24,242 nt of DNA from an uncultured Oscillospiraceae bacterium. Its GTDB lineage: Bacteria; Bacillota; Clostridia; Oscillospirales; Oscillospiraceae. The stretch's first letter is position 1; the number at the start of each line of letters is the position of its first letter. Location: contig CAAGIT010000174.1 of the NCBI GenBank assembly GCA_900769995.1, positions 1 through 24,242 of the forward strand, read 5' to 3'. Both the position numbers and the translations under genes were made by a program. Below are positions 14,730 to 20,750 of this stretch, one piece after another. Below the pieces are notes generated by a model. It saw only the letters and a list, made by a program, of their open reading frames with translations. It had not been told where the DNA came from and ran no database searches.

Positions 14730-15449
14730 TTAGCCTCTTGCGGAAGCCTTCTGCGGGTTACGGCCGGAAGCCTTCTGCGGGTTCTTGCTGACGCCGGCTT
14801 CGCCCTTGGCGATCTTGATGGTCTTAACAGTATTCTTAATGTAGACCAGTCCGCCCTTGGGGCCGGGGATGGCACCGCGAACGACGATCATGTTCAGCTC
14901 TGCATTGACCTGCACGACGTCCAGATTCTGGACGGTGACTCTGTCCACACCCATGTGACCGGGCATATTCTTGCCCTTGAAGATACGGGAGGGAGTAGAG
15001 CAGGCACCCATGGAACCGGAATGACGATGGACAGGGCCGCCGCCGTGGGTCATCTTCTGAATGTGGGTGCCGTGGCGCTTCACGGAGCCCTGGAAGCCGT
15101 GGCCCTTGGAGGTACCGGTGACATCCACATGATCGCCTGCGGCGAAGATGTCAGCCTTGATTTCTGCGCCAAGCTCAAGCGCAGCAGCGTTGTCCAGCTT
15201 GAATTCCTTCAGGTGCTTTTTGGCGGTAGTGCCCGCCTTCTTGAGGTGACCAAGCTCCGGTTTGCTCAGCTTCTTCTCGGCGACATCGCCGTAAGCAAGC
15301 TGCACGGAAACATAGCCATCGTTTTCAATGGTCTTCTTCTGAGTGACGACACAGGGGCCTGCCTCAATAACAGTGACAGGAATCACGCGACCGGTCTCAT
15401 CGAAGATCTGGGTCATGCCCACTTTCTTGCCGATGATTGCTTTCTGCAT
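14730..15449 (-). CDS. rplC: 50S ribosomal protein L3, repeat tail
   Basis: L3 reaches from the surface to the peptidyl-transferase centre. The 239-aa product starts MQKAIIGKKVGMTQIFDETG and contains the central loop GTSKGHGFQGSVKRHG and the RHSGSMGACSTPSRIFKGK segment. The last 16 residues are a tandem duplication, NPQKASGR then NPQKASAR. It is encoded by an 18-bp direct repeat with a 24-bp period (14742-14759 and 14766-14783). The upstream 135-nt spacer holds a promoter and hairpins, so rplC may also be transcribed separately from rpsJ. Confidence 0.98.
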   Translation of the reverse strand: MQKAIIGKKVGMTQIFDETGRVIPVTVIEAGPCVVTQKKTIENDGYVSVQLAYGDVAEKKLSKPELGHLKKAGTTAKKHLKEFKLDNAAALELGAEIKADIFAAGDHVDVTGTSKGHGFQGSVKRHGTHIQKMTHGGGPVHRHSGSMGACSTPSRIFKGKNMPGHMGVDRVTVQNLDVVQVNAELNMIVVRGAIPGPKGGLVYIKNTVKTIKIAKGEAGVSKNPQKASGRNPQKASARG

Positions 15450-15477
15450 TTTGTTTACTCCTTACATTAGGTTATTG

Positions 15478-15543
15478 GTTGGAAAACTTAGCCATTGGGC
15501 AGCCATTGGTTTGCCAACTTGACCCGGGGCCGCTCGGCAGCGG
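15478..15543 (-). promoter_or_regulatory. Structured rplC leader hairpins
   Basis: Just upstream of the rplC AAGGAG site, 15478-15487 pairs with 15509-15518 (9 of 10 bp). The 21-nt loop holds most of two copies of agccattgg (15490-15498 and 15501-15509, period 11). Further 5' on the transcript, CCGCT pairs with AGCGG around a GCCG loop (15530-15534 with 15539-15543). The spacer is seven times longer than typical in this operon. A role in autogenous control of rplC-rplD is inference. Confidence 0.45.
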
Positions 15544-15571
15544 TCAGGGGACGCCGGGGATTCTGCAATAT

Positions 15572-15601
15572 ATTATAATGTATATTACAGCTTTATCTCA
15601 A
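15572..15601 (-). promoter_or_regulatory. Probable internal promoter before rplC
   Basis: On the minus strand, TTGAGA (15596-15601) and a perfect TATAAT (15572-15577) are separated by 18 bp. The -35 box overlaps the end of rpsJ. Transcripts would begin near 15565 and carry a leader of about 115 nt before the rplC start. The AT-rich -10 region stands out from the GC-rich spacer that follows. Confidence 0.5.
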
Positions 15602-15893
15602 TCTCAACACCTGCCGGAAGGTCGAGGCCCTGCAGAGCTTCGATGCACTTGGCATTGGGGTTGAGGATATCGATCAGTCTCTTGTGGGTTCTGCGCTCGA
15701 ACTGCTCACGGGAATCCTTGTACTTGTGCACAGCACGAAGGATGGTGACGATTTCCTTCTTGGTGGGAAGGGGAATCGGGCCGGAGACAGAAGCGCCGTT
15801 GCGCTTTGCGGACTCAACGATTTTCTCCGCGGTGGAGTCGATGAGCTGATGATCATAAGCCTTGAGGCGAATTCTGATCATGGTGTTTGCCAT
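15585..15893 (-). CDS. rpsJ: 30S ribosomal protein S10
   Basis: S10 is a head protein that also acts as NusE in antitermination. The 102-aa product starts MANTMIRIRLKAYDHQLIDS and has the long loop GPIPLPTKKEIVTILRAVHK, then KDSREQFERRTHKRLIDI. It is the first gene of the cluster, behind a strong AAGGAGG site. A 9-position stem (8 bp paired) at 15918-15949 precedes that site. Confidence 0.98.
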   Translation of the reverse strand: MANTMIRIRLKAYDHQLIDSTAEKIVESAKRNGASVSGPIPLPTKKEIVTILRAVHKYKDSREQFERRTHKRLIDILNPNAKCIEALQGLDLPAGVEIEIKL

Positions 15894-15917
15894 TTTGTTG
15901 TTTCCTCCTTGAGATAA

Positions 15918-15949
15918 CGTACTCAGTTTTTCTTCGTCTGCTGGGTACG
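15918..15949 (-). promoter_or_regulatory. Hairpin before the rpsJ ribosome binding site
   Basis: CGTACCCAG (15949-15941) pairs with CTGAGTACG (15926-15918) in 8 of 9 positions on the transcribed strand, with a 14-nt purine-rich loop. It ends about 8 nt before the AAGGAGG of rpsJ, close enough to influence ribosome loading. Confidence 0.4.
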
Positions 15950-16000
15950 GTCGAACGATTTTAATGTACGCTTAACCGTGCGTATCACTCCGCGCACATG

Positions 16001-16024
16001 AAAAATGGCCGACTTGTGCCGGCC
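16001..16024 (-). terminator. Attenuator-like hairpin in the S10 leader
   Basis: GGCCG (16024-16020) pairs with CGGCC (16011-16007) around an 8-nt loop and is followed by AUUUUU (16006-16001). The stem is short but all G-C. It lies about 145 nt into the leader and 7 nt after the stop of a 33-codon ORF. A competing pairing, CCGG (16085-16082) with CCGG (16022-16019), would break it. The layout resembles transcription attenuation. Stem length limits confidence. Confidence 0.4.
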
Positions 16025-16031
16025 GTGCATC

Positions 16032-16133
16032 TCATTGCGGCGATATACGCCACATACACAGATCGCTCAGCCGCCCGATGACCGGACATACTCCGCAGAA
16101 GTTACCGTCTTTCGACGCAATCTCCTGCTTCAT
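16032..16133 (-). CDS. Possible 33-codon leader peptide of the S10 operon
   Basis: This ATG-to-TGA reading frame lies wholly in the S10 leader, about 35 nt after the predicted transcription start. The product would be MKQEIASKDGNFCGVCPVIG followed by RLSDLCMWRISPQ. It has three cysteines (one CxxC) and one tryptophan. Its stop codon is 7 nt before the base of the attenuator-like hairpin, as in leader peptides. Against it, no good ribosome binding site precedes the ATG (AAGGGGG is 18 nt away), and the same bases can form RNA stems such as CGUC-GAAA-GACG. It may be RNA structure rather than a gene. Confidence 0.3.
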   Translation of the reverse strand: MKQEIASKDGNFCGVCPVIGRLSDLCMWRISPQ

Positions 16134-16174
16134 CGCAACACGCGCAGGGAACCCCCTTGTCCGCGTGCCCTCAT

Positions 16175-16203
16175 ACTATAATACACGCGCCCGTGAATGT
16201 CAA
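16175..16203 (-). promoter_or_regulatory. S10 operon promoter
   Basis: TTGACA (16198-16203) is a perfect -35 box, followed by 17 bp and TATAGT (16175-16180). Upstream, about 16204-16245, the minus strand carries repeated A-tracts, as in an UP element. This is what a highly expressed ribosomal operon would need. Transcription should start near 16168, giving a leader of about 275 nt. The stretch 15894-16354 therefore has no established gene but holds this promoter, the leader and the terminator of the gene upstream. Confidence 0.9.
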
Positions 16204-16294
16204 GACCTTTTTTGCTTTTTTTCATAAATTTTTTCAAGTTTTTTTGTGCGAAACGGAGAAAAACAGAAACACATGGCGCGTGCTGCCTTTTCAC

Positions 16295-16335
16295 GCAAAA
16301 ATGCGTACCGCAACGGCTGCGGTACGCATTTTTGC
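16295..16335 (-). terminator. Terminator of the CarD-like gene
   Basis: An 18-bp perfect stem (16295-16312 with 16318-16335) with a 5-nt loop lies 19 nt past the stop of the CarD-like gene. Its ends carry A5/T5, giving a U-run within the 3' strand. It insulates that gene from the S10 promoter. Confidence 0.9.
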
Positions 16336-16354
16336 TACATTATAATATATATAA

Positions 16355-16861
16355 TTAGGCAGGATTCTCCAGGCGGGAGCGGATGTACGCACCGACCTCC
16401 TGGGGTTCGATTTCCAAAACCCGTGAGAACTCGTCACTGAGCAGGCGCTCGGCATCGCGCAGGGTCTGTTCATCATTCGTGCGAAGTCGTTTATTGATGC
16501 CCTGCAGGACATCGCGGCGGACACACAATGTGCGCGCCATTGCCAGCAATTCACGGCAATTACAGGCAGCCATGATCCGGCGGAATTCCTCTTTGCGTTC
16601 ATTGGGGTCGTCGATCCAGCGCGGTTCCTGCTGACGCAGCTCATCGAGCAGGCTGTGAATCTCCTCCGCTGTCACAAGCTCACGCATTTTCGCCGTCAAC
16701 AGCGGGTTTTGCACGGGGACAAAAACCGTTGCGCCCCCGCGACGCACCGGCCGCAGGACATAATATTCCGCTTTTTCGCGCCCAACCTTCATCACGCGCA
16801 CTTCCTCAATGACGCAGACACCTTCTGTCCCATACATCACGGTCTGTCCGATTTCATACAT
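16355..16861 (-). CDS. CarD-like transcription regulator
   Basis: The product is 168 aa from MYEIGQTVMYGTEGVCVIEE. Residues 1-60 match the RNA polymerase-interacting Tudor-like domain of the CarD/CdnL/TRCF family (YYVLRPVRRGGATVFVPVQN), and the rest is helical. In other bacteria such proteins bind the polymerase beta subunit and stabilise open complexes, often at rRNA promoters. The frame continues upstream to 17002, but the ATG at 16859-16861 fits the family and the promoter. It is monocistronic, sitting directly upstream of the ribosomal protein promoter. A link to ribosomal gene control is only suggestive. Confidence 0.88.
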   Translation of the reverse strand: MYEIGQTVMYGTEGVCVIEEVRVMKVGREKAEYYVLRPVRRGGATVFVPVQNPLLTAKMRELVTAEEIHSLLDELRQQEPRWIDDPNERKEEFRRIMAACNCRELLAMARTLCVRRDVLQGINKRLRTNDEQTLRDAERLLSDEFSRVLEIEPQEVGAYIRSRLENPA

Positions 16862-16894
16862 CCTGCCGCACTCCCCTCTGTCGTTTCTTCCCTT

Positions 16895-16924
16895 ATTATA
16901 GCAGATTTTTCCGCAAAGTGTCAT
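16895..16924 (-). promoter_or_regulatory. Promoter of the CarD-like gene
   Basis: On the minus strand, ATGACA (16919-16924), an 18-bp spacer and a perfect TATAAT (16895-16900) precede the gene by about 34 bp. The spacing leaves a short leader with a GGGGAG ribosome binding site. Confidence 0.7.
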
Positions 16925-16944
16925 GGGCAAAATGCAAAAAAATG

Positions 16945-16987
16945 AAAAAATTTTTCGTCCCTGCACCGTTTTTTCCGTGCAGGGACG
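16945..16987 (-). terminator. Terminator of the HMA protein gene
   Basis: CGTCCCTGCAC (16987-16977 side) pairs with GTGCAGGGACG in an 11-bp stem (16956-16966 with 16977-16987) around a 10-nt loop. It is followed on the minus strand by A5 and T6. It begins 8 nt past the stop codon of the small metal-binding gene. Confidence 0.82.
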
Positions 16988-16994
16988 AGGTTTT

Positions 16995-17186
16995 TCATTC
17001 AATTACCTGAAAACCGGCATCGATGACCGCCTGCCTGAGCGCAGCAAGCTCTGCCGTACCGCTCACAACGGCACACTTTTCCTCCAGCTTGACCTCAACG
17101 CTCTCTACGCCGGCAACTGCCTTGAGCGCCTTTTCCACGCGGGCACGGCAGTGATTGCACATCATGCCTTCAATTTGAATCGTCAT
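16995..17186 (-). CDS. Heavy-metal-associated (CopZ-like) protein
   Basis: The product is 63 aa from MTIQIEGMMCNHCRARVEKA. It is a single HMA domain with the metal-binding pair Cys10 and Cys13 (MxCxxC) and a beta-alpha-beta-beta-alpha-beta pattern. Such proteins carry Cu(I) or other soft metals to P-type ATPases. No ATPase or CsoR/CopY regulator lies nearby, so the metal is unknown. The ATG (17184-17186) follows AAAGGAAAG. Its promoter overlaps that of the divergent nucleoside operon. Confidence 0.88.
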   Translation of the reverse strand: MTIQIEGMMCNHCRARVEKALKAVAGVESVEVKLEEKCAVVSGTAELAALRQAVIDAGFQVIE

Positions 17187-17218
17187 ATTACACTTTCCTT
17201 TCTGCCTTTGTCTTGAAA

Positions 17219-17247
17219 ATTGTACCATTTAACCGCCGCTTTTGCAA
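17219..17247 (-). promoter_or_regulatory. Promoter of the HMA protein gene
   Basis: On the minus strand, TTGCAA (17242-17247), 17 bp, then TACAAT (17219-17224) preceded by TGG, an extended -10. It is back to back with the promoter of the plus-strand operon. Confidence 0.7.
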
Positions 17248-17262
17248 GTGCCTGTCTTGCAA
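17242..17262. promoter_or_regulatory. Dyad operator candidate between divergent promoters
   Basis: TTGCAAG (17242-17248), 7 bp, CTTGCAA (17256-17262) form a perfect inverted repeat. It contains the -35 boxes of both divergent promoters. A regulator dimer bound here would block both. The two promoters overlap so closely that polymerase probably cannot occupy both at once. Confidence 0.5.
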
Positions 17263-17285
17263 TTTCTTTGGGAATCGGCTATGAT
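17257..17285 (+). promoter_or_regulatory. Promoter of the nucleoside operon
   Basis: TTGCAA (17257-17262), 17 bp and TATGAT (17280-17285) lie 34 bp before the first ATG, which has GGGAGG 6 nt upstream. Confidence 0.7.
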
Positions 17286-17319
17286 ATATGGGTATAAAGA
17301 TACTTACGGGAGGATGTTT

Positions 17320-18123
17320 ATGAAACGCTATGTCGAGCCATATGCGCCTGTCGGCGCGGACGGCCTGCTGCGACGCACCGGACTGGCGGTCGGTCAGTCT
17401 GCCCCCTTTGTGATTCTGCCGGGTGATCCGCATCGGAGCAAGATCATCTCCGGCTTCTTCCGCGACGCGGAGTTTACCGCCCATCGCGGCACCTACGCCA
17501 CCTACACCGGCCACACGCGCAACGGCACGCCCGTCGGCGTGACCAGCAGCGGCATGGGCTGCTCGTGCATCGTCAACGCCCTGGAGGATCTGGCGGCAGC
17601 CGGTGCAAAAACCGTCCTCCGCCTGGGCACCTGCGGCGGTATCCAGCCGTGGATGCAGCCGGGTCAGATCGTCATTGCCAGCGGTTGTGTCCGAGGCGAG
17701 GGCGCGGGCTATGAGCTGGTGCCGCCCGAGTTTCCCGCCGTTGCCGATCCGCTGCTCGTCAGCGCCATGACACAGGCGGCGCAGGAGTTGGGCGAGGAGG
17801 TCCTGGTCGGTCTTTACCGCAGCCATGACGCCTTTTATATGGAATCCAAAGCGGCACACCCGGGTCTGCGGGAACGTATGCAGCAGTGGATCGACACCGG
17901 CGTTCTCGTCTGTGAGAACGAATCCGGCACGCTGTTCCCCTATGGTCATCTGCTCGGCGTTCGCACCGGCAGCATTTGCGTTGCTCTCGGTTCGATGTTC
18001 GCGGATCCCAACGCAAGGGTCTACGGCGCATACGCGGACCCCAATTTCCTGGCAAGCCGTATCGAGGCTGCCTCGCGCATTGCCCTGCGTGCAGCCGAAA
18101 TCTTGGAGGAGGTGGCAAAATGA
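17320..18123 (+). CDS. Nucleoside phosphorylase, uridine phosphorylase-like
   Basis: The enzyme would split a nucleoside with phosphate into base and ribose-1-phosphate. The 267-aa product starts MKRYVEPYAPVGADGLLRRT. Phosphate-site residues of the Udp family are present: GDPHR (35-39), Arg56 (AHRG), Arg101 and Thr104 in LRLGTCGGIQP. The ribose-binding acidic pair is CENES (Glu199, Glu201). ATG at 17320 is chosen over the ATG at 17314 because of the 6-nt spacing to GGGAGG. It overlaps the next gene by ATGA. The substrate is not determined; uridine is the family default. Confidence 0.9.
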   Translation: MKRYVEPYAPVGADGLLRRTGLAVGQSAPFVILPGDPHRSKIISGFFRDAEFTAHRGTYATYTGHTRNGTPVGVTSSGMGCSCIVNALEDLAAAGAKTVLRLGTCGGIQPWMQPGQIVIASGCVRGEGAGYELVPPEFPAVADPLLVSAMTQAAQELGEEVLVGLYRSHDAFYMESKAAHPGLRERMQQWIDTGVLVCENESGTLFPYGHLLGVRTGSICVALGSMFADPNARVYGAYADPNFLASRIEAASRIALRAAEILEEVAK

Positions 18124-18854
18124 GCTTCGGAAGTGTAAAGCTGATCCACAATGACGGCACGATGCACCATCTGGGCATCGACGACACCATGGTCGCGAAA
18201 AAGGTCATCCTGACACCCGATCCCCTTGCCGTACCCTTCTATGCCGCGCTGATGGACGATGCCAAAAAGGTCGGTGAATACCGCGAATATGTCACCTACA
18301 CCGGTACGTTTCACGGTCAGCCGTTGAGTGTGATGAGCTGCGGCTTCGGCTGTATGCCCATGGCGATCGCCGTGGAGGAGCTGAACCACCTCGGCGTGTC
18401 CGATATCATCAAAATTGATGCGCTCCCTGCCATCCAGCCCGAAACGGAAGTCGGCAGCCTGTTTGCCGCCTCGGGCGCGGTTCGCGGTGAGGGTGCTACC
18501 AGAGAATATGTCGATATTTCCTATCCCGCGGTTGCGGATTCCGGTCTGCTGTCCGGTCTGCTCCGGCAGGGCGTGAAGCAGGTCGGCATCTTCCGCAGCC
18601 ACGACTGCACCGGCTTGGAAATGCCGTGGAATGCGGAAGGCAAGGCGCGCATTGCCCGTTGGGCAAAGCTCGGCGTGGAGGTCATTGACGGCGAGACCAG
18701 CGCGCTGTTCGTCATCTCCTCGATTCTGAAGCTGCACGCGGCATCTCTGGCACTGATCACGGACAACCACGCAACCGCTGCCTCCCTCGACAATGTGGAC
18801 GAGGGTCGGAAGGTTCTGTTCCGCACTGCGGCGGAGGTGTTGGTATGCTGCTGA
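18120..18854 (+). CDS. Degenerate nucleoside phosphorylase paralogue
   Basis: The product is 244 aa, clearly homologous to its upstream neighbour along its length (shared REYVTYTG, AVEELNHLG, AIQP, VRGEGA, YPAVADS, FRSHD). The phosphate contacts are lost. GDPHR is PDPLA (33-37), the LRLGTCGGIQP loop reads IKIDALPAIQP (Arg to Lys98, Thr to Ala101), and only Arg55 remains. The nucleoside-side GETSA (Glu192) is kept. The start ATG overlaps the upstream stop (ATGA), and its end overlaps the next gene by 10 nt. It may be a regulatory or heteromeric partner of the intact enzyme, or use another nucleophile. Confidence 0.85.
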   Translation: MSFGSVKLIHNDGTMHHLGIDDTMVAKKVILTPDPLAVPFYAALMDDAKKVGEYREYVTYTGTFHGQPLSVMSCGFGCMPMAIAVEELNHLGVSDIIKIDALPAIQPETEVGSLFAASGAVRGEGATREYVDISYPAVADSGLLSGLLRQGVKQVGIFRSHDCTGLEMPWNAEGKARIARWAKLGVEVIDGETSALFVISSILKLHAASLALITDNHATAASLDNVDEGRKVLFRTAAEVLVCC

Positions 18855-20137
18855 TCAAACACGCGCTCCTGCCGGATTTCGACACGCTGACGACCTCGGT
18901 CGGTGATATTCTGATTGACGAGGGTCGTTTTATCGAATTTGCTCCCAAAATTGAGAAGAATTGCGAGACTGTCGATGCCAAGGGAATGCTGATGCTGCCT
19001 GCGATGGCGGATATTCACACGCACATGGTGCAAAGCCTGTTCAAAGGCCCGCTCGATGACCTCAACATCACCGAATGGCTGAAAAAAATGCTCGCCGCCC
19101 AGTGGTCGCTCGATGCGGACGGCTGGTATTGGGGCGTCAAGCTCGGCTGCTTGCAGGCGCTCCGTTTCGGTGTGACGGCGATCAACGAGATGACCTACTT
19201 CCCGCACATTGACGCGGTCGTGCAGGCCTATCAGGACACCGGCATCCGTGCGACCTTCGGTATCAGCTCGACCAATATCGCGGAAAATCCGCAGACTAAG
19301 GTCACGCCGGTGGAGGAATGTGTCCGTCAGGCGGAATTTCTCTATGACCGCTGGCACGGCAAGGGACTGCTGCGCACCACGGCGGCACCCCAGGGGCGGC
19401 CTGCCTGTACGCCGGAGCTGATGGTCGCGCTCAAGCAATTCGCCAGGGAGCACGGACTGGTCTACCACACCCACATGGCAGAGGGCAAGTTTGAAACCGA
19501 TCGCATCCGCGAATGGACAGGCCGCGGTGAGGCAGAGGAGCTTGCCTATCTGGGCCTGCTGGACGAAAACACCATTTTGGCGCACTCGATTTGGCTCTCG
19601 GATGACGAGATCCGGCTCCTCGCAGACACGAAGGCGGTGGTTGCGCACTGCCCGTCGACGAACATGAAGCTGTCCGACGGCGCTCCCCGCATTGCCGATA
19701 TGCTTGCCGCCGGTGTCCGCGTGGGCTTTGGCTGCGACGGTGAGGCATCGAGCGCCAACCGCGATCTTCTGCGTGAGGCACGGCACGGCAGCTATCTGCA
19801 AAAGGTCATCACCCTCGATCCGACCGTTATGCCCGCGCAGACCTGCTACCGTATGCTGACGGAGAACGGCATGGATGCCCTCGGGCATCGGGACAACGGC
19901 CGCCTGCAGGCCGGCTGTCAGGCGGATTTCTCGCTGGTGCGGGCAGACGACATCTGCACAACGAATCAACGCCGCATTTTGACCAATCTGCTCTACGCAG
20001 GCAGCGGCTATCAGATCGACTCGGTTTTTGTCGCGGGCAAGCCCGTGCTGCAAAACGGCAGCTTCCTGCGGCATGACCTCGGAAAGGTTTTGGAGGAATG
20101 CGAACGAGTGCTTGCGAAAGTGGAAGAGAAAATGTGA
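18845..20137 (+). CDS. Amidohydrolase, MTA/SAH deaminase-like
   Basis: The 430-aa product belongs to the metal-dependent amidohydrolase group that includes 5'-methylthioadenosine/S-adenosylhomocysteine deaminase, guanine deaminase and triazine hydrolases. Metal and catalytic residues are visible: HTH (His58, His60), YHTHMAEGKFE (around 207-217, with Glu213), AHSIW (His247) and CDGEASSANRD (Asp298). It has an N-terminal composite beta domain (GDILIDEGRFIEF). Coupling to two nucleoside phosphorylase genes suggests deamination of a nucleoside or base in the same salvage route. The exact substrate is unknown. Confidence 0.88.
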   Translation: MLLIKHALLPDFDTLTTSVGDILIDEGRFIEFAPKIEKNCETVDAKGMLMLPAMADIHTHMVQSLFKGPLDDLNITEWLKKMLAAQWSLDADGWYWGVKLGCLQALRFGVTAINEMTYFPHIDAVVQAYQDTGIRATFGISSTNIAENPQTKVTPVEECVRQAEFLYDRWHGKGLLRTTAAPQGRPACTPELMVALKQFAREHGLVYHTHMAEGKFETDRIREWTGRGEAEELAYLGLLDENTILAHSIWLSDDEIRLLADTKAVVAHCPSTNMKLSDGAPRIADMLAAGVRVGFGCDGEASSANRDLLREARHGSYLQKVITLDPTVMPAQTCYRMLTENGMDALGHRDNGRLQAGCQADFSLVRADDICTTNQRRILTNLLYAGSGYQIDSVFVAGKPVLQNGSFLRHDLGKVLEECERVLAKVEEKM

Positions 20138-20748
20138 CGATTCTGTATGAGGACGAAGCCCTTGTGGTCTGCTGCAAGCCGGTCGGCGTGCTTTCGGCGA
20201 TGGATGCCTCACAAAAACGCTCCATGGCAGACCTCCTTGCCCCGCGCACGGTCTACCCCGTGCATCGGCTCGACCGCGACGTTTCGGGCGTGATGGTCTT
20301 TGCCAAAACCGCTGCCTGCGCGGCGTTTCTGTCGGGGCATATGGAGCAGTTTCAGAAGGAATATCTTGCCATCTGCGAGGCAGCGCCGCCTGCATCGGAG
20401 GGTCAGCTATGCGACTTGCTGTTCCATGACCGCAGCCGCAACAAGACCTATGTTGTCGGGCGGAAACGGGGCGGTGTCAGGGAGGCAAGGCTCGCCTACC
20501 GCGTGAAACACGTATTTTCCGATGGGCGGGCATTGATCGAGGTGCGGCTGTTTACCGGCCGGACGCATCAGATTCGCGTCCAGTTTGCCTCCCGCGGCTG
20601 TCCCCTGTGCGGCGATAAAAAATACGGTGCAAGCTCCGGCGGACAACTTGGATTGTGCGCCTATCGCCTGCGTTTTCCGCATCCGAACGGTCAGACACTC
20701 TCCTTTGCGCTGCCTGACGACCTGCTTCCCCTCGAATTTGAGGTTTAA
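20134..20748 (+). CDS. RluA-family pseudouridine synthase
   Basis: Converts a uridine in rRNA or tRNA to pseudouridine. The product is 204 aa from a GTG that overlaps the preceding stop as GTGA (20134-20137); an ATG at 20098 would add 12 unlikely residues. The catalytic motif is PVHRLDRDVSG (Asp47). It also has GRTHQIRVQFASRGCPLCGD. No N-terminal S4 domain is present, so it is the short form. The target site cannot be assigned. It may simply be carried in this operon, or connect to nucleoside salvage through RNA turnover. Confidence 0.92.
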   Translation: MTILYEDEALVVCCKPVGVLSAMDASQKRSMADLLAPRTVYPVHRLDRDVSGVMVFAKTAACAAFLSGHMEQFQKEYLAICEAAPPASEGQLCDLLFHDRSRNKTYVVGRKRGGVREARLAYRVKHVFSDGRALIEVRLFTGRTHQIRVQFASRGCPLCGDKKYGASSGGQLGLCAYRLRFPHPNGQTLSFALPDDLLPLEFEV

Positions 20749-20750
20749 TC

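Noticed and set aside
15894..16168. T-box riboswitch in the S10 leader
   Set aside because: No UGGNACC-type T-box motif or stem I pattern was found, and the genes downstream are ribosomal proteins.
18000..18119. Upstream in-frame extension of the second phosphorylase (open from 17976)
   Set aside because: It would overlap the first phosphorylase by about 150 bp, while the ATG in the ATGA overlap gives a family-like start.
18521..20395. 624-codon open frame on the minus strand opposite the nucleoside operon
   Set aside because: It spans three confident genes in antisense, has no family motif or ribosome binding site, and its His/Arg/Gln-rich composition is typical of a shadow frame in GC-rich DNA.
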